Shown: positions 7,954 to 16,063 of the stretch, one piece after another
Layout: every line of letters begins with the position of its first letter
Position numbering within the stretch: position 1 is the stretch's first letter
Assembly: GCF_004217175.1 (NCBI RefSeq)
Contig: NZ_SHKI01000003.1
Location: 66,215-130,214 of the forward strand
DNA length: 64,000 bases
From: Leucobacter luti
GTDB taxonomy: Bacteria > Actinomycetota > Actinomycetes > Actinomycetales > Microbacteriaceae
Direction of reading: 5' to 3'
Notes under the pieces: model-generated
What the model was told of the DNA's origin: nothing
The model's input: only the letters and a program-made list of their open reading frames with translations
The model's database searches: none
Made by a program: the position numbers and the translations under genes

Positions 7954-8874
7954 GTGACCGGCACCTCCACTCCCACTTCGCGCGGAATTCTCGCGTCGGT
8001 CGGATCCTCGATCGCCTTCGCGGGCGTGTATTTCGTGACCCCGATGCTCGCGCCGGCGTCAGCCGAGTCGATCTGGGGGATTCGCAACCTCATCACGATC
8101 CCGCTGATCGCGCTCGCGCTGCTCGCGGTGCGCCAGTGGCACCTCGTCACCGACATCGCCGCCCGGATCAAGCGGCGCCCGGTGCTCGCGCTCGGGATCC
8201 TCGCCTGCGGCTTCCTCGTTTCCGCGCAGCTCTGGGTGTTCAGCTGGGCGCCGCTGCACGGCCGCGGGCTGCAGGTCGCGCTCGGCTATTTCCTGCTGCC
8301 CCTCGTGCTGGTGATCATCGGAAAGTTCCTGTACCGGGACCGGCTCGTGTGGTGGCAGTGGCTCGCGGCGGGAATCGCCGCCGTCGGGGTGGTGTTCGAG
8401 CTGGTCCGAGTGGGCGGGATCTCCTGGGAAACCCTGCTGGTCGCGCTCGGCTACCCCGTGTACTTCGTGTTGCGGCGCTCGCTCGGCACCGCGAACCTCG
8501 GGGGGATGTTCTGGGAGTTCGTTTCCGTCGCACTCTTCGCCGGGGTGTGTGTGGTGCGCGAGCTCGCGGCTGGAGAATCGACGGCCGCGAACCCCGCCCT
8601 GTGGTGGGCCGCACCGGTGTTCGCGCTCTGGACCGGGGTGGCGCTCATGCTCTACATCTCCGCGTCGCGCTTGCTGACCATGAGTCTCTTCGGCCTCCTC
8701 AGCTACCTTGAGCCGGCGCTGCTCGTGGTCGCCTCGATCCTCAACGGGGAGCGCATCGGCGCGGGCGAGTGGCTCATCTACGGCGCGATCTGGACCGCCG
8801 TGACGGTCCTGCTGGTCGGGGGCGTCTCAAAGATCCTCGCCGATCGCAGATCCCGGCCCGCCGCCGGCGCCTAA
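7954..8874 (+). CDS. EamA/RarD-family membrane exporter
   Basis: A 306-residue integral membrane protein of the drug/metabolite transporter superfamily with about ten membrane segments in two repeats. The opening SSIAFAGVYFVTPMLAPASAE and the internal FSWAPLHGRGLQVALGYFLLP are typical of the RarD branch. It starts with GTG 7954 after a short CGGGA ribosome site, immediately downstream of the GNAT gene. The substrate is unknown; related proteins export amino acids or metabolites. Confidence 0.85.
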   Translation: MTGTSTPTSRGILASVGSSIAFAGVYFVTPMLAPASAESIWGIRNLITIPLIALALLAVRQWHLVTDIAARIKRRPVLALGILACGFLVSAQLWVFSWAPLHGRGLQVALGYFLLPLVLVIIGKFLYRDRLVWWQWLAAGIAAVGVVFELVRVGGISWETLLVALGYPVYFVLRRSLGTANLGGMFWEFVSVALFAGVCVVRELAAGESTAANPALWWAAPVFALWTGVALMLYISASRLLTMSLFGLLSYLEPALLVVASILNGERIGAGEWLIYGAIWTAVTVLLVGGVSKILADRRSRPAAGA

Positions 8875-8943
8875 TCACACCGCCGGCGGGCGCTCTGGCC
8901 GCGGTGGTGCGCGGCGGGGTCCTTCCGCGTGTATGGTTCTGGC

Positions 8944-9258
8944 ATGAGCGATGTGACAGCAGAGACCGGTGAGCACCAGACGCACGGCTACATCGGGCAG
9001 AAAGACGATCTGCTGAAGCGACTGCGCCGGGCCGAGGGCCAGGTGCGCGGCGTGCACCGCATGGTCGAGGAAGACGTGTACTGCATCGATATCCTCACGC
9101 AGGTCTCGGCGGCGACCAAAGCGCTCGAGCGGGTGGCGCTCGCGCTGCTCGACGATCACCTGCGGCACTGCGTGTCCGACGCCGCCGCCGAGGGCGGGGC
9201 CGTTGCCGCAGAGAAGCTCGCGGAGGCCTCTGCCGCGATCGCGCGGCTGGTGCGCTAG
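8944..9258 (+). CDS. csoR: CsoR-family copper-sensing repressor
   Basis: A 104-residue all-helical repressor of the DUF156/CsoR-RcnR family. Cys47, His72 and Cys76 reproduce the spacing of the Cu(I) ligands Cys36, His61 and Cys65 of Mycobacterium tuberculosis CsoR (25 then 4 residues), and a Tyr precedes the first Cys as in CsoR. This favours copper over nickel or formaldehyde. ATG 8944 follows a possible -10 (TATGGT, 8932-8937) by 6 bases, so the message may be leaderless. No copper ATPase or chaperone lies next to it, so its targets are elsewhere. Confidence 0.85.
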   Translation: MSDVTAETGEHQTHGYIGQKDDLLKRLRRAEGQVRGVHRMVEEDVYCIDILTQVSAATKALERVALALLDDHLRHCVSDAAAEGGAVAAEKLAEASAAIARLVR

Positions 9259-9623
9259 CGCGGGCACGGGCGCAGAACCGACAGCGGGCGCGAGCGCGGA
9301 CACAGAACCGGCAGCGGGCGCCACGCGGCCCCCGCGCGACGGCACAGCGGACTATCCCGGCGGGCGCGCGGTCCCCACCGCCTCACCCACCGGGCCGCGT
9401 GCCAAACCTCACACGCGAGAGTCCCCATGTTTTATTACGCGCCCTCCCCCGAGAGCGCCTGCCGGGTCCGACTGCATCCGGACCAGCGGCAGTGTCGCGC
9501 CGCTCGCCTGACTCAGGCAGCAGCACCGACACTTGAAGACTACAGAGGTCAGACGACCCGGCGCCGGTTGAACGGACCACTTCACCCCGGATTTCACCCG
9601 CGTGCGCGCGGGGCGGATCACGG
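9259..9623. other. Gene-free interval with a 30-bp direct duplication
   Basis: No credible gene. About 22 bases beginning CRCAGAACCGRCAGCGGGCG occur at 9271 and again at 9301, a 30-bp spacing. The rest is unstructured G+C-rich DNA between the convergent csoR and LuxR genes. I found no convincing terminator. Confidence 0.6.
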
Positions 9624-11153
9624 CTAGATCAGTCCGCGCCGCTGGGCCTCGAGCACCGCCGCGCTGCGCTGCGATACCTCGAGCTTGCGATACACCGAGC
9701 GCAGCTGCGTCTTCAGGGTGTTGAGGGAGATGAACTGCGTTGCGGCGATCTCCTCGCGCGTGCGCCCGCTCGCGAGCAGCGCGAGCACTTCGATCTCGCG
9801 CTCGGTGAGGTGCCGGCCGGTCACCGCCGTGGCCCGCGCGAACGGGCCCGCGGGGGCGAACACCTCGGGCCACCCGGTGACCTCAGTGGCGGCGAATTCG
9901 CGCACCGCGTCGTCGAACTCGCGGGCGTCTCTGGCAGTAAACCTGCCGGGCAGGCGCAGCGCACGCTCAAGCACGTTTCTGCACTCGTCGTGCTGATCAA
10001 GCCGCAGGTGGGCGGCGGCGAGGACGCCGTGGCGCCAGAGCGCGACCTGCCGCAGCTCCCTGCCGTGCTCGGGCATGTCGAGCATCAGCTGGAGCGCGCG
10101 GCGCGGCTGGCCCATATTGAGGCTTAGGACCGCCTGCATCAGGTGCGTGCGCGGCAGCTCAGGGTCCGCGGCGTCGAGGTACGGCTCCGCGCCCCGCGGA
10201 TTGTCGAGGCCGAGCAGCAGGCTCGCCCGCAGCAGGGAGACGATGCTCCCCGGATAGCCGACGCCCGGGGTGCGCGGGAACGACATCCCGTCGAGCAGTT
10301 CAAGCAGCCGCTCGGACTCCGCGTAGGCTCCCCGGTCGGCGAGTACCCGGTTGCGGGCGATCGCGTAGAACGGCCACATTTCGCCGACCTGGCCGAGCTG
10401 CACCGATGCCATGAACCGCTCGGCCGCCTCCAGATCCGGATCGAGCATTGCCTCGACGACCGCGATGATCGCGTCGACGCCGGGCTCCGACCAACTGGTC
10501 GAGCGCTCGATCACCTGCGCCTCGGTGAGGTACTGCCGCGCGAGCCCGGGGTCGCCGTCGCACGCCTCGAGCAGCGCAGCCTTCGCGCACGCTTCACGCA
10601 CCAGGAACCGCAGCACCGGAGCGGGCGGGTGCATGCGCGCCTCCGCAAAGTGCAGGAGCGCCTGGGGCATGTCTCCGGCGAGCATCGCGGTGGTGCCGAG
10701 CTGCACGGAGAGGAAGAGGTTCCAGCCCCCGCGGCGGTCGAACACCGGGTGCATATGGAGGCGCCGCGCCATGATCTCCGCGCCGGCGGCCGTCGCCTCG
10801 GCGGTGCGCCCGCGCAGCCGGTGCTCAAACATGCGCGCAAACGGCTCGGCCTCCGGCAGCACCGCGTCGGCGATCCTGGTACCCCGCAGCGTGGTGGGAA
10901 GTGGGTCTCCCAGCAGGAAGGCGTACACCGCGCCGGCGATGCTGTTCTCCGGGGCACCGCGCGCCATGAGGTTGCCCAGGGTGCCGCGCAGCCGGTTCGG
11001 AACCGAGCCGAACCACACTTCAAGCGCGTACTGATCGAAGTACGAGAGCGCAATCGAGATGGGTTCCTGTGCGCAGGCGGCCTCAAACTCCCTGACCGCG
11101 TCGTCGAGTTGGCGCAACGCCGAAGAATTGCGCACAGCCACCCCCGAATCCAC
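9624..11153 (-). CDS. Large LuxR-type transcriptional regulator
   Basis: A 509-residue protein with a C-terminal LuxR helix-turn-helix in the last 65 residues (LTEREIEVLALLASGRTREE and the following recognition helix). The N-terminal 430 residues are Ala/Leu-rich helical repeats of the TPR/MalT kind (ALLHFAEARMHP, ALQLMLDMPEHGRE). No Walker A motif or receiver domain is visible, so it looks like the sensor-arm and DNA-binding half of a LAL/MalT regulator without the ATPase. GTG 11153 is chosen because AAAGGA lies 9 bases upstream; an in-frame ATG at 11204 would add 17 residues. Ligand and targets are unknown. It is divergent from ppk2. Confidence 0.82.
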   Translation of the reverse strand: MDSGVAVRNSSALRQLDDAVREFEAACAQEPISIALSYFDQYALEVWFGSVPNRLRGTLGNLMARGAPENSIAGAVYAFLLGDPLPTTLRGTRIADAVLPEAEPFARMFEHRLRGRTAEATAAGAEIMARRLHMHPVFDRRGGWNLFLSVQLGTTAMLAGDMPQALLHFAEARMHPPAPVLRFLVREACAKAALLEACDGDPGLARQYLTEAQVIERSTSWSEPGVDAIIAVVEAMLDPDLEAAERFMASVQLGQVGEMWPFYAIARNRVLADRGAYAESERLLELLDGMSFPRTPGVGYPGSIVSLLRASLLLGLDNPRGAEPYLDAADPELPRTHLMQAVLSLNMGQPRRALQLMLDMPEHGRELRQVALWRHGVLAAAHLRLDQHDECRNVLERALRLPGRFTARDAREFDDAVREFAATEVTGWPEVFAPAGPFARATAVTGRHLTEREIEVLALLASGRTREEIAATQFISLNTLKTQLRSVYRKLEVSQRSAAVLEAQRRGLI

Positions 11154-11300
11154 GCCGCCTGGTCCTTTCTTCCACCCTAACCACTGCCGCCTGAAACACC
11201 GCATTGAGCGACCCCCCGGCGGAGACGCGCCCGGGCGTCACCGCGGCCCGTAGACTGAAAAGTATCCGGACCACCCGGCACGCGATTGGAAGGTTTCCGC

Positions 11301-12266
11301 ATGGGAGAAGCACCCCGCACGCCCCACAACTCTGAGTCGGAGCCGGAGGAGTTCTCGCTGGCGGATCCGGAACAGATCGACGTCACCCCCGAGATCGACG
11401 AGATCGCCGAGCTGCGCAACGCGGGCAAGCCCGCGGACACGCGCGCGGACGCCCCGTGGCGCCAGGGATACCCCTACGACACGAAGATCTCGCGCTCCGA
11501 ATACGAATCGCGCAAGCGCGTGCTGCAGATCGAGCTCCTCAAGCTGCAGGCGTGGGTCAAGGAATCCGGCGAGCGGATCATGATCGTGTTCGAGGGGCGC
11601 GACGCGGCGGGCAAGGGCGGCGCGATCAAGCGATTCACCGAGCACATGAACCCGCGCGGCGCCCGCGTGGTTGCGCTTGAGGTTCCCACCGAGCGCGAGC
11701 AGACCCAGTGGTACTTCCAGCGCTACGTGCAGCACTTCCCCGCGGCCGGCGAAATCGTGCTCTTCGACCGCTCCTGGTACAACCGGGCGGGGGTCGAGCG
11801 GGTCATGGGCTACTGCACCCCGCAGCAGTACCTCGAGTTCACGCGCTCCGCCCCCGAGCTCGAGGGGATGCTCGTCAACTCCGGGATCCGGCTGATCAAG
11901 TTCTGGTTCTCCGTGGGCAAGGCCGAGCAGCACGAGCGCTTCATGTCGCGCTCGCAGGACCCGGTCAAGCAGTGGAAGCTCTCGCCCACCGACCTCGCGA
12001 GCATCGACAAGTGGGACGACTACACGGCCGCGAAGCAGGCGATGTTCTTCTACACCGACACCCCGCAGGCGCCCTGGACGGTCGTGAAATCGAACGACAA
12101 GAAGCGCGCCCGGCTCGAGGCAATGCGCTGGGTGCTCTCACGCTTCGATTACCCGGGCAAGGACCACGACGTGGTGGGCGAGCCGGATCCGCTCGTGATC
12201 GGCTCGCCGGCGACCGTGTATGACGACGGCGAGACGCCCAGCTTTCCCGTGGTCTCCCTGTCTTAG
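11301..12266 (+). CDS. ppk2: Polyphosphate kinase 2 family protein
   Basis: A 321-residue kinase that transfers phosphate between polyphosphate and nucleotides. Walker A is GRDAAGKGG (about 99-107), followed by the lid and Walker B region DRSWYNRAG and the conserved RSQDPVKQWKLSP segment. A single PPK2 domain of this length fits class I (NDP phosphorylation). ATG 11301 follows a GGAAGG ribosome site; a possible -10 TAGACT is at 11251. The acidic 50-residue N-terminal extension is not part of the catalytic core. Confidence 0.93.
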   Translation: MGEAPRTPHNSESEPEEFSLADPEQIDVTPEIDEIAELRNAGKPADTRADAPWRQGYPYDTKISRSEYESRKRVLQIELLKLQAWVKESGERIMIVFEGRDAAGKGGAIKRFTEHMNPRGARVVALEVPTEREQTQWYFQRYVQHFPAAGEIVLFDRSWYNRAGVERVMGYCTPQQYLEFTRSAPELEGMLVNSGIRLIKFWFSVGKAEQHERFMSRSQDPVKQWKLSPTDLASIDKWDDYTAAKQAMFFYTDTPQAPWTVVKSNDKKRARLEAMRWVLSRFDYPGKDHDVVGEPDPLVIGSPATVYDDGETPSFPVVSLS

Positions 12267-12332
12267 CTCACGATTCGTCCCGGCGCGCTCTGGTTGCTTG
12301 CGCCAGGGCGGTTGGCGCGAGAACATGAGGGT

Positions 12333-13001
12333 ATGAGCGCAGACGCGAACCCCACGCAGGCACCGATCGAGCAGCCCGCCCACGCGGCGCCCCCGGGGGA
12401 GGTCGCGTTCTCACTGTTCGCGGTGTTCCGCCTGAGTTCTTCGCACCCGGTTGTTCTCGACGGGCGCGAGGTCCCCGAGATCGTGCAGGAGCTTGAAGAC
12501 GTTGCAGCCTCGCTCGCGGCTGAGCGCGTGTTCGTGCGCGGCTGGTACGACGTCAGCGGGTTCCGCTCGGACGCCGACCTTATGGTGTGGCTGCACGGCA
12601 CCGAGATCGAGGATCTGCAGTGGGCGCTGCGCCAGCTCCGCCGCTGCGCTCTCCTGCGTCCACTGATCCGCGCGTGGAGCGCGATCGGCGCTGATCCCGG
12701 CCCCGGCGACGATCTGGGGACGAGCGAGCCCGCCGAGTGGCTCGCGTGCGCGTCCGCCGAGATTTCAGACGCGACCCCGCTCTCGGGGCTCGACGCCGAC
12801 GGTGATGTCGCCCTGCACGTCTTCGATGCGGCGGGGCTCACCGACGCCGGCTGGCTGGTCGCTGCGGAGGCAGACGACCCGGTCGCGCTCACGGGCCTTG
12901 TCCGCGCGATCCAGAGCGGGGCGCCGATCATTACCGACGTGCGCACCCGCTACACGGGTCGCTTCATTGAGCCCGCCGAGATCGTCGAGGTCTTGCAGTA
13001 G
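12333..13001 (+). CDS. HemQ-like protein of the chlorite dismutase family, probable heme ligand missing
   Basis: A 222-residue protein with family hallmarks RGWYDVSGFRSDADLMVW (69-86) and a C-terminal YTGR (about 207-210), as in actinobacterial HemQ (coproheme decarboxylase). The central segment differs: where HemQ normally has the conserved Tyr/Lys stretch and the proximal His helix, this protein has WLACASAEISDATPLSGL and no histidine. The only histidines are in the N-terminal tail, SSHPVV, WLHGTE and ALHVFD, none in the expected position. Either it is a non-heme paralogue or it binds heme in another way. No heme-synthesis gene is adjacent. ATG 12333 is chosen; a TTG 39 bases upstream is less likely. 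Confidence 0.75.
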   Translation: MSADANPTQAPIEQPAHAAPPGEVAFSLFAVFRLSSSHPVVLDGREVPEIVQELEDVAASLAAERVFVRGWYDVSGFRSDADLMVWLHGTEIEDLQWALRQLRRCALLRPLIRAWSAIGADPGPGDDLGTSEPAEWLACASAEISDATPLSGLDADGDVALHVFDAAGLTDAGWLVAAEADDPVALTGLVRAIQSGAPIITDVRTRYTGRFIEPAEIVEVLQ

Positions 13002-13041
13002 CAGCGGCGCCCGCCGCCGCCCGGCGTCGCACACCGAAACG

Positions 13042-13083
13042 ACGAGTGCCGCCGCGCCCCTGACAGGGCGCGGCGGCACTCGT
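13042..13083. terminator. Bidirectional hairpin between convergent genes
   Basis: A perfect 18-bp stem (13042-13059 with 13066-13083) and a 6-base loop separate the HemQ-like gene and ccsB, which converge here. No strong U-tract is present on either side. Confidence 0.85.
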
Positions 13084-13094
13084 GCGTGTGGGGG

Positions 13095-14069
13095 TTAGAG
13101 CCCCGAGTAGGCGTGCAGCCCCTTGAAGAACACGTTGACGATCGTGAAGTTGAAGATCACCGCGGCGTAGGCGATGATCGACAGCCACGCCGAGCGCGTG
13201 CCGCGCCAGCCGCGGGTGGCGCGCGCGTGGATGAAGCCGGCGTAGAGCACCCAGATCACGAAGGTCCAAACCTCCTTGGTGTCCCAGCCCCAGTAGCGGC
13301 TCCAGGCAGCCTCAGCCCAGATCGAGCCGGCGATCAGTGTGAAGGTCCAGAACACAAAGCCGATGATCGCGAGCCGGTACGAGAGGTCCTCGAGCCGCAC
13401 CGCCGAGGGCATCGTCGACAGGAAGCGCAGTCCGCCCGGCTCGCCCGCGGCGATCTTCGCGTCGCGGCGCGCCTGCATGAGCTGCAACACTGAGAGCCCG
13501 AACGACAGGGTGAGGAACGCCACTGCGAGCACGGCGACGAGGATGTGGATGACGAGCCAGTACGAGTCGAGCGCCGGCTGCAGCGGAACGATCGCGACGT
13601 AGAAGTTCACCTTCGTGACGCCGAGGAACAGGACCGCCATGCCCGTGACCAGGGTCCCCAGGAAGCGGAGGTCCACGAAGAACTGCACCAGCAGGAAGAT
13701 CAGCATGATCGCGCAGGTCGCGGTCAGTGCGAACTCGTACATGTTTGCCCACGGGACGCGGCCGGCACCGATGCCGCGCAGCACCGTCGCCGCAAGGTGC
13801 AGCGCGAATCCGAGCACCGTGAGGGAGAAGCCGATGCGCAGCGCCCGCGACCGGGGCTGTTTCACGGCGGAGGTCGCGGCCCGGGCGCGCGTCAGTGTGC
13901 CGACGCCACCGCCCGCCGCCGCCGCGGCCGGAGCCGCCTCGCGGGCCGCCGCTGCGGCATCGCCGCTGCGGTTCGCAAGGTCCACCGCGTAAAACACGAG
14001 GGCAATTGAATACACGATCATCGCTGAATACAGCGCGATCGTTGAGAAGGTTTCCAGCTCGCTCAGCAC
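13095..14069 (-). CDS. ccsB: Cytochrome c biogenesis protein CcsB (CcsA/ResC type)
   Basis: A 324-residue membrane protein that, with ResB, forms the system II heme-export and cytochrome c lyase complex. The tryptophan-rich WWD signature is seen at WSRYWGWDTKEVW (about 256-268), with conserved histidines in ALHLAAT, VIHILVAV and FIHARA. About eight membrane segments are predicted. In most actinobacteria this gene ends the tlpA-ccdA-resB-ccsB operon; here its partners lie about 15 kb away at 28460-31516. Confidence 0.92.
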   Translation of the reverse strand: MLSELETFSTIALYSAMIVYSIALVFYAVDLANRSGDAAAAAREAAPAAAAAGGGVGTLTRARAATSAVKQPRSRALRIGFSLTVLGFALHLAATVLRGIGAGRVPWANMYEFALTATCAIMLIFLLVQFFVDLRFLGTLVTGMAVLFLGVTKVNFYVAIVPLQPALDSYWLVIHILVAVLAVAFLTLSFGLSVLQLMQARRDAKIAAGEPGGLRFLSTMPSAVRLEDLSYRLAIIGFVFWTFTLIAGSIWAEAAWSRYWGWDTKEVWTFVIWVLYAGFIHARATRGWRGTRSAWLSIIAYAAVIFNFTIVNVFFKGLHAYSGL

Positions 14070-14156
14070 AGTTTCTCAGGGTAGCCGCATCCGCCGCGTG
14101 CTGGCTGAGAACTCGCCCCGCTGCCGTGCCGCGCTTGCGACCGCGCACCCGGAACG

Positions 14157-14585
14157 CTATTGCGCTGAGACGACCACCGTGAAGCGCAGCGGCTCAACTC
14201 CGCCCTGCTCGTGCGTGAGTGTCACCTCGGTGGTGCCCACCGCAAGCGCGGTGACGCCGGGGTTGAACTCCGCGCTGTCGTCGCGGTGTCCCGCGGTAAA
14301 CACGGCAACCTCGGGGTCGGACACGGCCCCGCGGTAGCTCGCGACGTCCAGGCTCGCGGTATCGATGTTGAGCGTCTGCCCCACCACCAGGTCCACGCTC
14401 GCCCCGCGCAGCGCGGTCGCGTCTTTCGTGACCGGTGCGATGACATCGCCGCCGATCAGCTCCTGCTCCTCGCTCGTGCGCGCCGCGCCCTCGTCGCGGG
14501 CGTCGCCCTGCACCGCGCCGCAGCCCGCGAGCGCCAACGCAAGCAGCACTGCCGCCCCCTGCACCACAACTCCCCGAGTTCCCAT
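14157..14585 (-). CDS. Small lipoprotein with an Ig-like C terminus
   Basis: A 142-residue predicted lipoprotein, with lipobox LALAGC and lipidated Cys22. After an acidic linker comes a compact beta-rich domain ending in VTALAVGTTEVTLTHE and LRFTVVVSAQ, which resembles a bacterial Ig-like fold. Function is unknown. ATG 14585 is chosen because it begins the signal peptide; a much longer open frame upstream is antisense to the antiporter. It is 88 bases upstream of ccsB on the same strand and may share its transcript. Confidence 0.7.
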   Translation of the reverse strand: MGTRGVVVQGAAVLLALALAGCGAVQGDARDEGAARTSEEQELIGGDVIAPVTKDATALRGASVDLVVGQTLNIDTASLDVASYRGAVSDPEVAVFTAGHRDDSAEFNPGVTALAVGTTEVTLTHEQGGVEPLRFTVVVSAQ

Positions 14586-14654
14586 GCGCCAATTCTTGCA
14601 CCGGGCCGGGCCTGGCGCCAGGGGTGCGCGGTGAGCAGCCACTCGGATTCTCGC

Positions 14655-14683
14655 TTGAAATCCCCGATCCGGATACCGATATG
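14655..14683 (+). promoter_or_regulatory. Promoter of the antiporter gene
   Basis: TTGAAA (14655-14660), a 17-base spacer and GATATG (14678-14683) fit a housekeeping promoter and would give a leader of about 36 bases before the GTG at 14727. Confidence 0.6.
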
Positions 14684-14726
14684 CCATACCATGATGAGCG
14701 CGAACTCCCCGCGATGAGAGGACCCC

Positions 14727-15971
14727 GTGACCGGCGACGAACTCACCACACTCCTCGTGCCGCTCGTAGCGGTAATTGCCCCGCTGCTCGCCGCGCTCGT
14801 GCGCCGCGTGCTCGTAATTCCCCTGGTGGTGTTCGAGATCGGCCTCGGTATGCTGCTCGGCCCGTCCGGACTTGGCTGGGTGAGCGACACCGCGGTACTC
14901 GACACGATGTCGCAGTTTGGCCTGGCGGCGCTGTTCTTCATGGCGGGAAACGAAATCGATCCCGCCACGCTGCGCGGCCCCGCCGCGCGGCGCGGGCTCG
15001 GCTGGTGGGGCGTCTCGGCGGCACTCGCCCTCGCGGCCGGCTTCGTGATCGGCGCCGACCCCGGCGCCGCAGTGATCATCGGCGTAGCCCTCACTGGCAC
15101 GGCGCTCGGCACGATCATGCCGATGCTCCGCGATGCCGGGCTCTCCCGTACCCCGCTGGGCCGCGCGATCACCACCGCGGGCGCGATCGGGGAATTCGCC
15201 CCGCTCGTGGCGATCTCGGTGTTCCTCAGCGGCCGCCAGCCACTCGGCGGCACCCTCGTGCTCGTGCTGTTCGTCGCGGTTGCGGCGGTCGCGTTCTGGC
15301 TCGCCAGCCGCGGCCCGCGCGATTGGCTGCGCCGGATGGTGTCGATGACGCTGCACACGAGCGGCCAGTTCGCGGTGCGCTTCGTGCTCCTCCTCCTCGC
15401 CGCGCTCGTGTCGCTCGCGATCGCCCTCGGCGTCGACTTCCTCCTGGGCGCGTTCACCGCGGGCATGCTCGCGCGCGTGGTGCTGCAGGGCGGCGACCCC
15501 GAGGAGCTGCGGGTCATCGAGGCGAAACTCGACTCCGTGGCCTTCGGGTTCCTCGTCCCCGTGTTCTTCATCACCACCGGGATCTCGTTCCCGCTCGCGG
15601 CACTGCTGAGCGACCCCGCGGCGCTCGCGCTCGTGCCCGTCTTCGCCCTGGTGATGCTGCTGGTGCGCGGGGTGGCTGGCTGGTTCGCCGCCGGGCGGGG
15701 CGCGCCGCTCAGAGACCGGCGCACGGCCGCGCTGTTCACCGCAACAACGCTGCCGCTCGTGATCGCGGTGACCGCGATCGGCACCGACCACGGCGTCCTC
15801 GATTCGCAGGTCGCGGCAGCGATGGTGGGCGGTGCGATGCTCACCGTACTGCTCTTCCCGATGCTCGCGCTCGTGGGGCACCGCCCCGACCCCACGGCCC
15901 GGGTTGCGGGCGAGACGGCCCCGGCCGCGGCGGGTGCGCCGGACCCGTTTTCTCAGGGAGCGCACGAGTAG
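14727..15971 (+). CDS. CPA2-family cation:proton antiporter
   Basis: A 414-residue membrane protein of the KefB/NapA-like CPA2 family with about 12 membrane segments. Visible family features are FEIGLGMLLGPSGLGW, LAALFFMAGNEIDP and the central GVALTGTALGTIMPML. It probably exchanges Na+ or K+ for protons. There is no C-terminal RCK/TrkA-N domain, so it is not gated by nucleotide in the way KefC is. GTG 14727 follows AGAGGACCCC. Confidence 0.87.
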   Translation: MTGDELTTLLVPLVAVIAPLLAALVRRVLVIPLVVFEIGLGMLLGPSGLGWVSDTAVLDTMSQFGLAALFFMAGNEIDPATLRGPAARRGLGWWGVSAALALAAGFVIGADPGAAVIIGVALTGTALGTIMPMLRDAGLSRTPLGRAITTAGAIGEFAPLVAISVFLSGRQPLGGTLVLVLFVAVAAVAFWLASRGPRDWLRRMVSMTLHTSGQFAVRFVLLLLAALVSLAIALGVDFLLGAFTAGMLARVVLQGGDPEELRVIEAKLDSVAFGFLVPVFFITTGISFPLAALLSDPAALALVPVFALVMLLVRGVAGWFAAGRGAPLRDRRTAALFTATTLPLVIAVTAIGTDHGVLDSQVAAAMVGGAMLTVLLFPMLALVGHRPDPTARVAGETAPAAAGAPDPFSQGAHE

Positions 15972-15982
15972 TCCCCCGCCAC

Positions 15983-16015
15983 CCAATATAATTGGACATT
16001 ATCCAACTTTTTGGA
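15983..16015 (+). promoter_or_regulatory. Ladder of alternating TTGGA/TCCAA half-sites
   Basis: CCAA (15983), TTGGA (15992), TCCAA (16002) and TTGGA (16011) alternate in orientation every 9-10 bases, about one helical turn, giving three overlapping palindromes in an A+T-rich island (CCAATATAATTGG, TTGGACATTATCCAA and TCCAACTTTTTGGA). The island also supplies -10-like sequences. It lies 49-81 bases before the oxygenase start and is a strong candidate for cooperative repressor binding. The regulator is not adjacent. Confidence 0.7.
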
Positions 16016-16063
16016 CCGCGCGGGACGGCTGCCGCTCGGCACACACGACTCGGGGGAGCACAC

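Noticed and set aside
14586..15986. 500-residue upstream extension of the small lipoprotein
   Set aside because: It is antisense to the CPA2 antiporter, very Arg/Glu/Gly-rich, and the lipoprotein signal begins at 14585.
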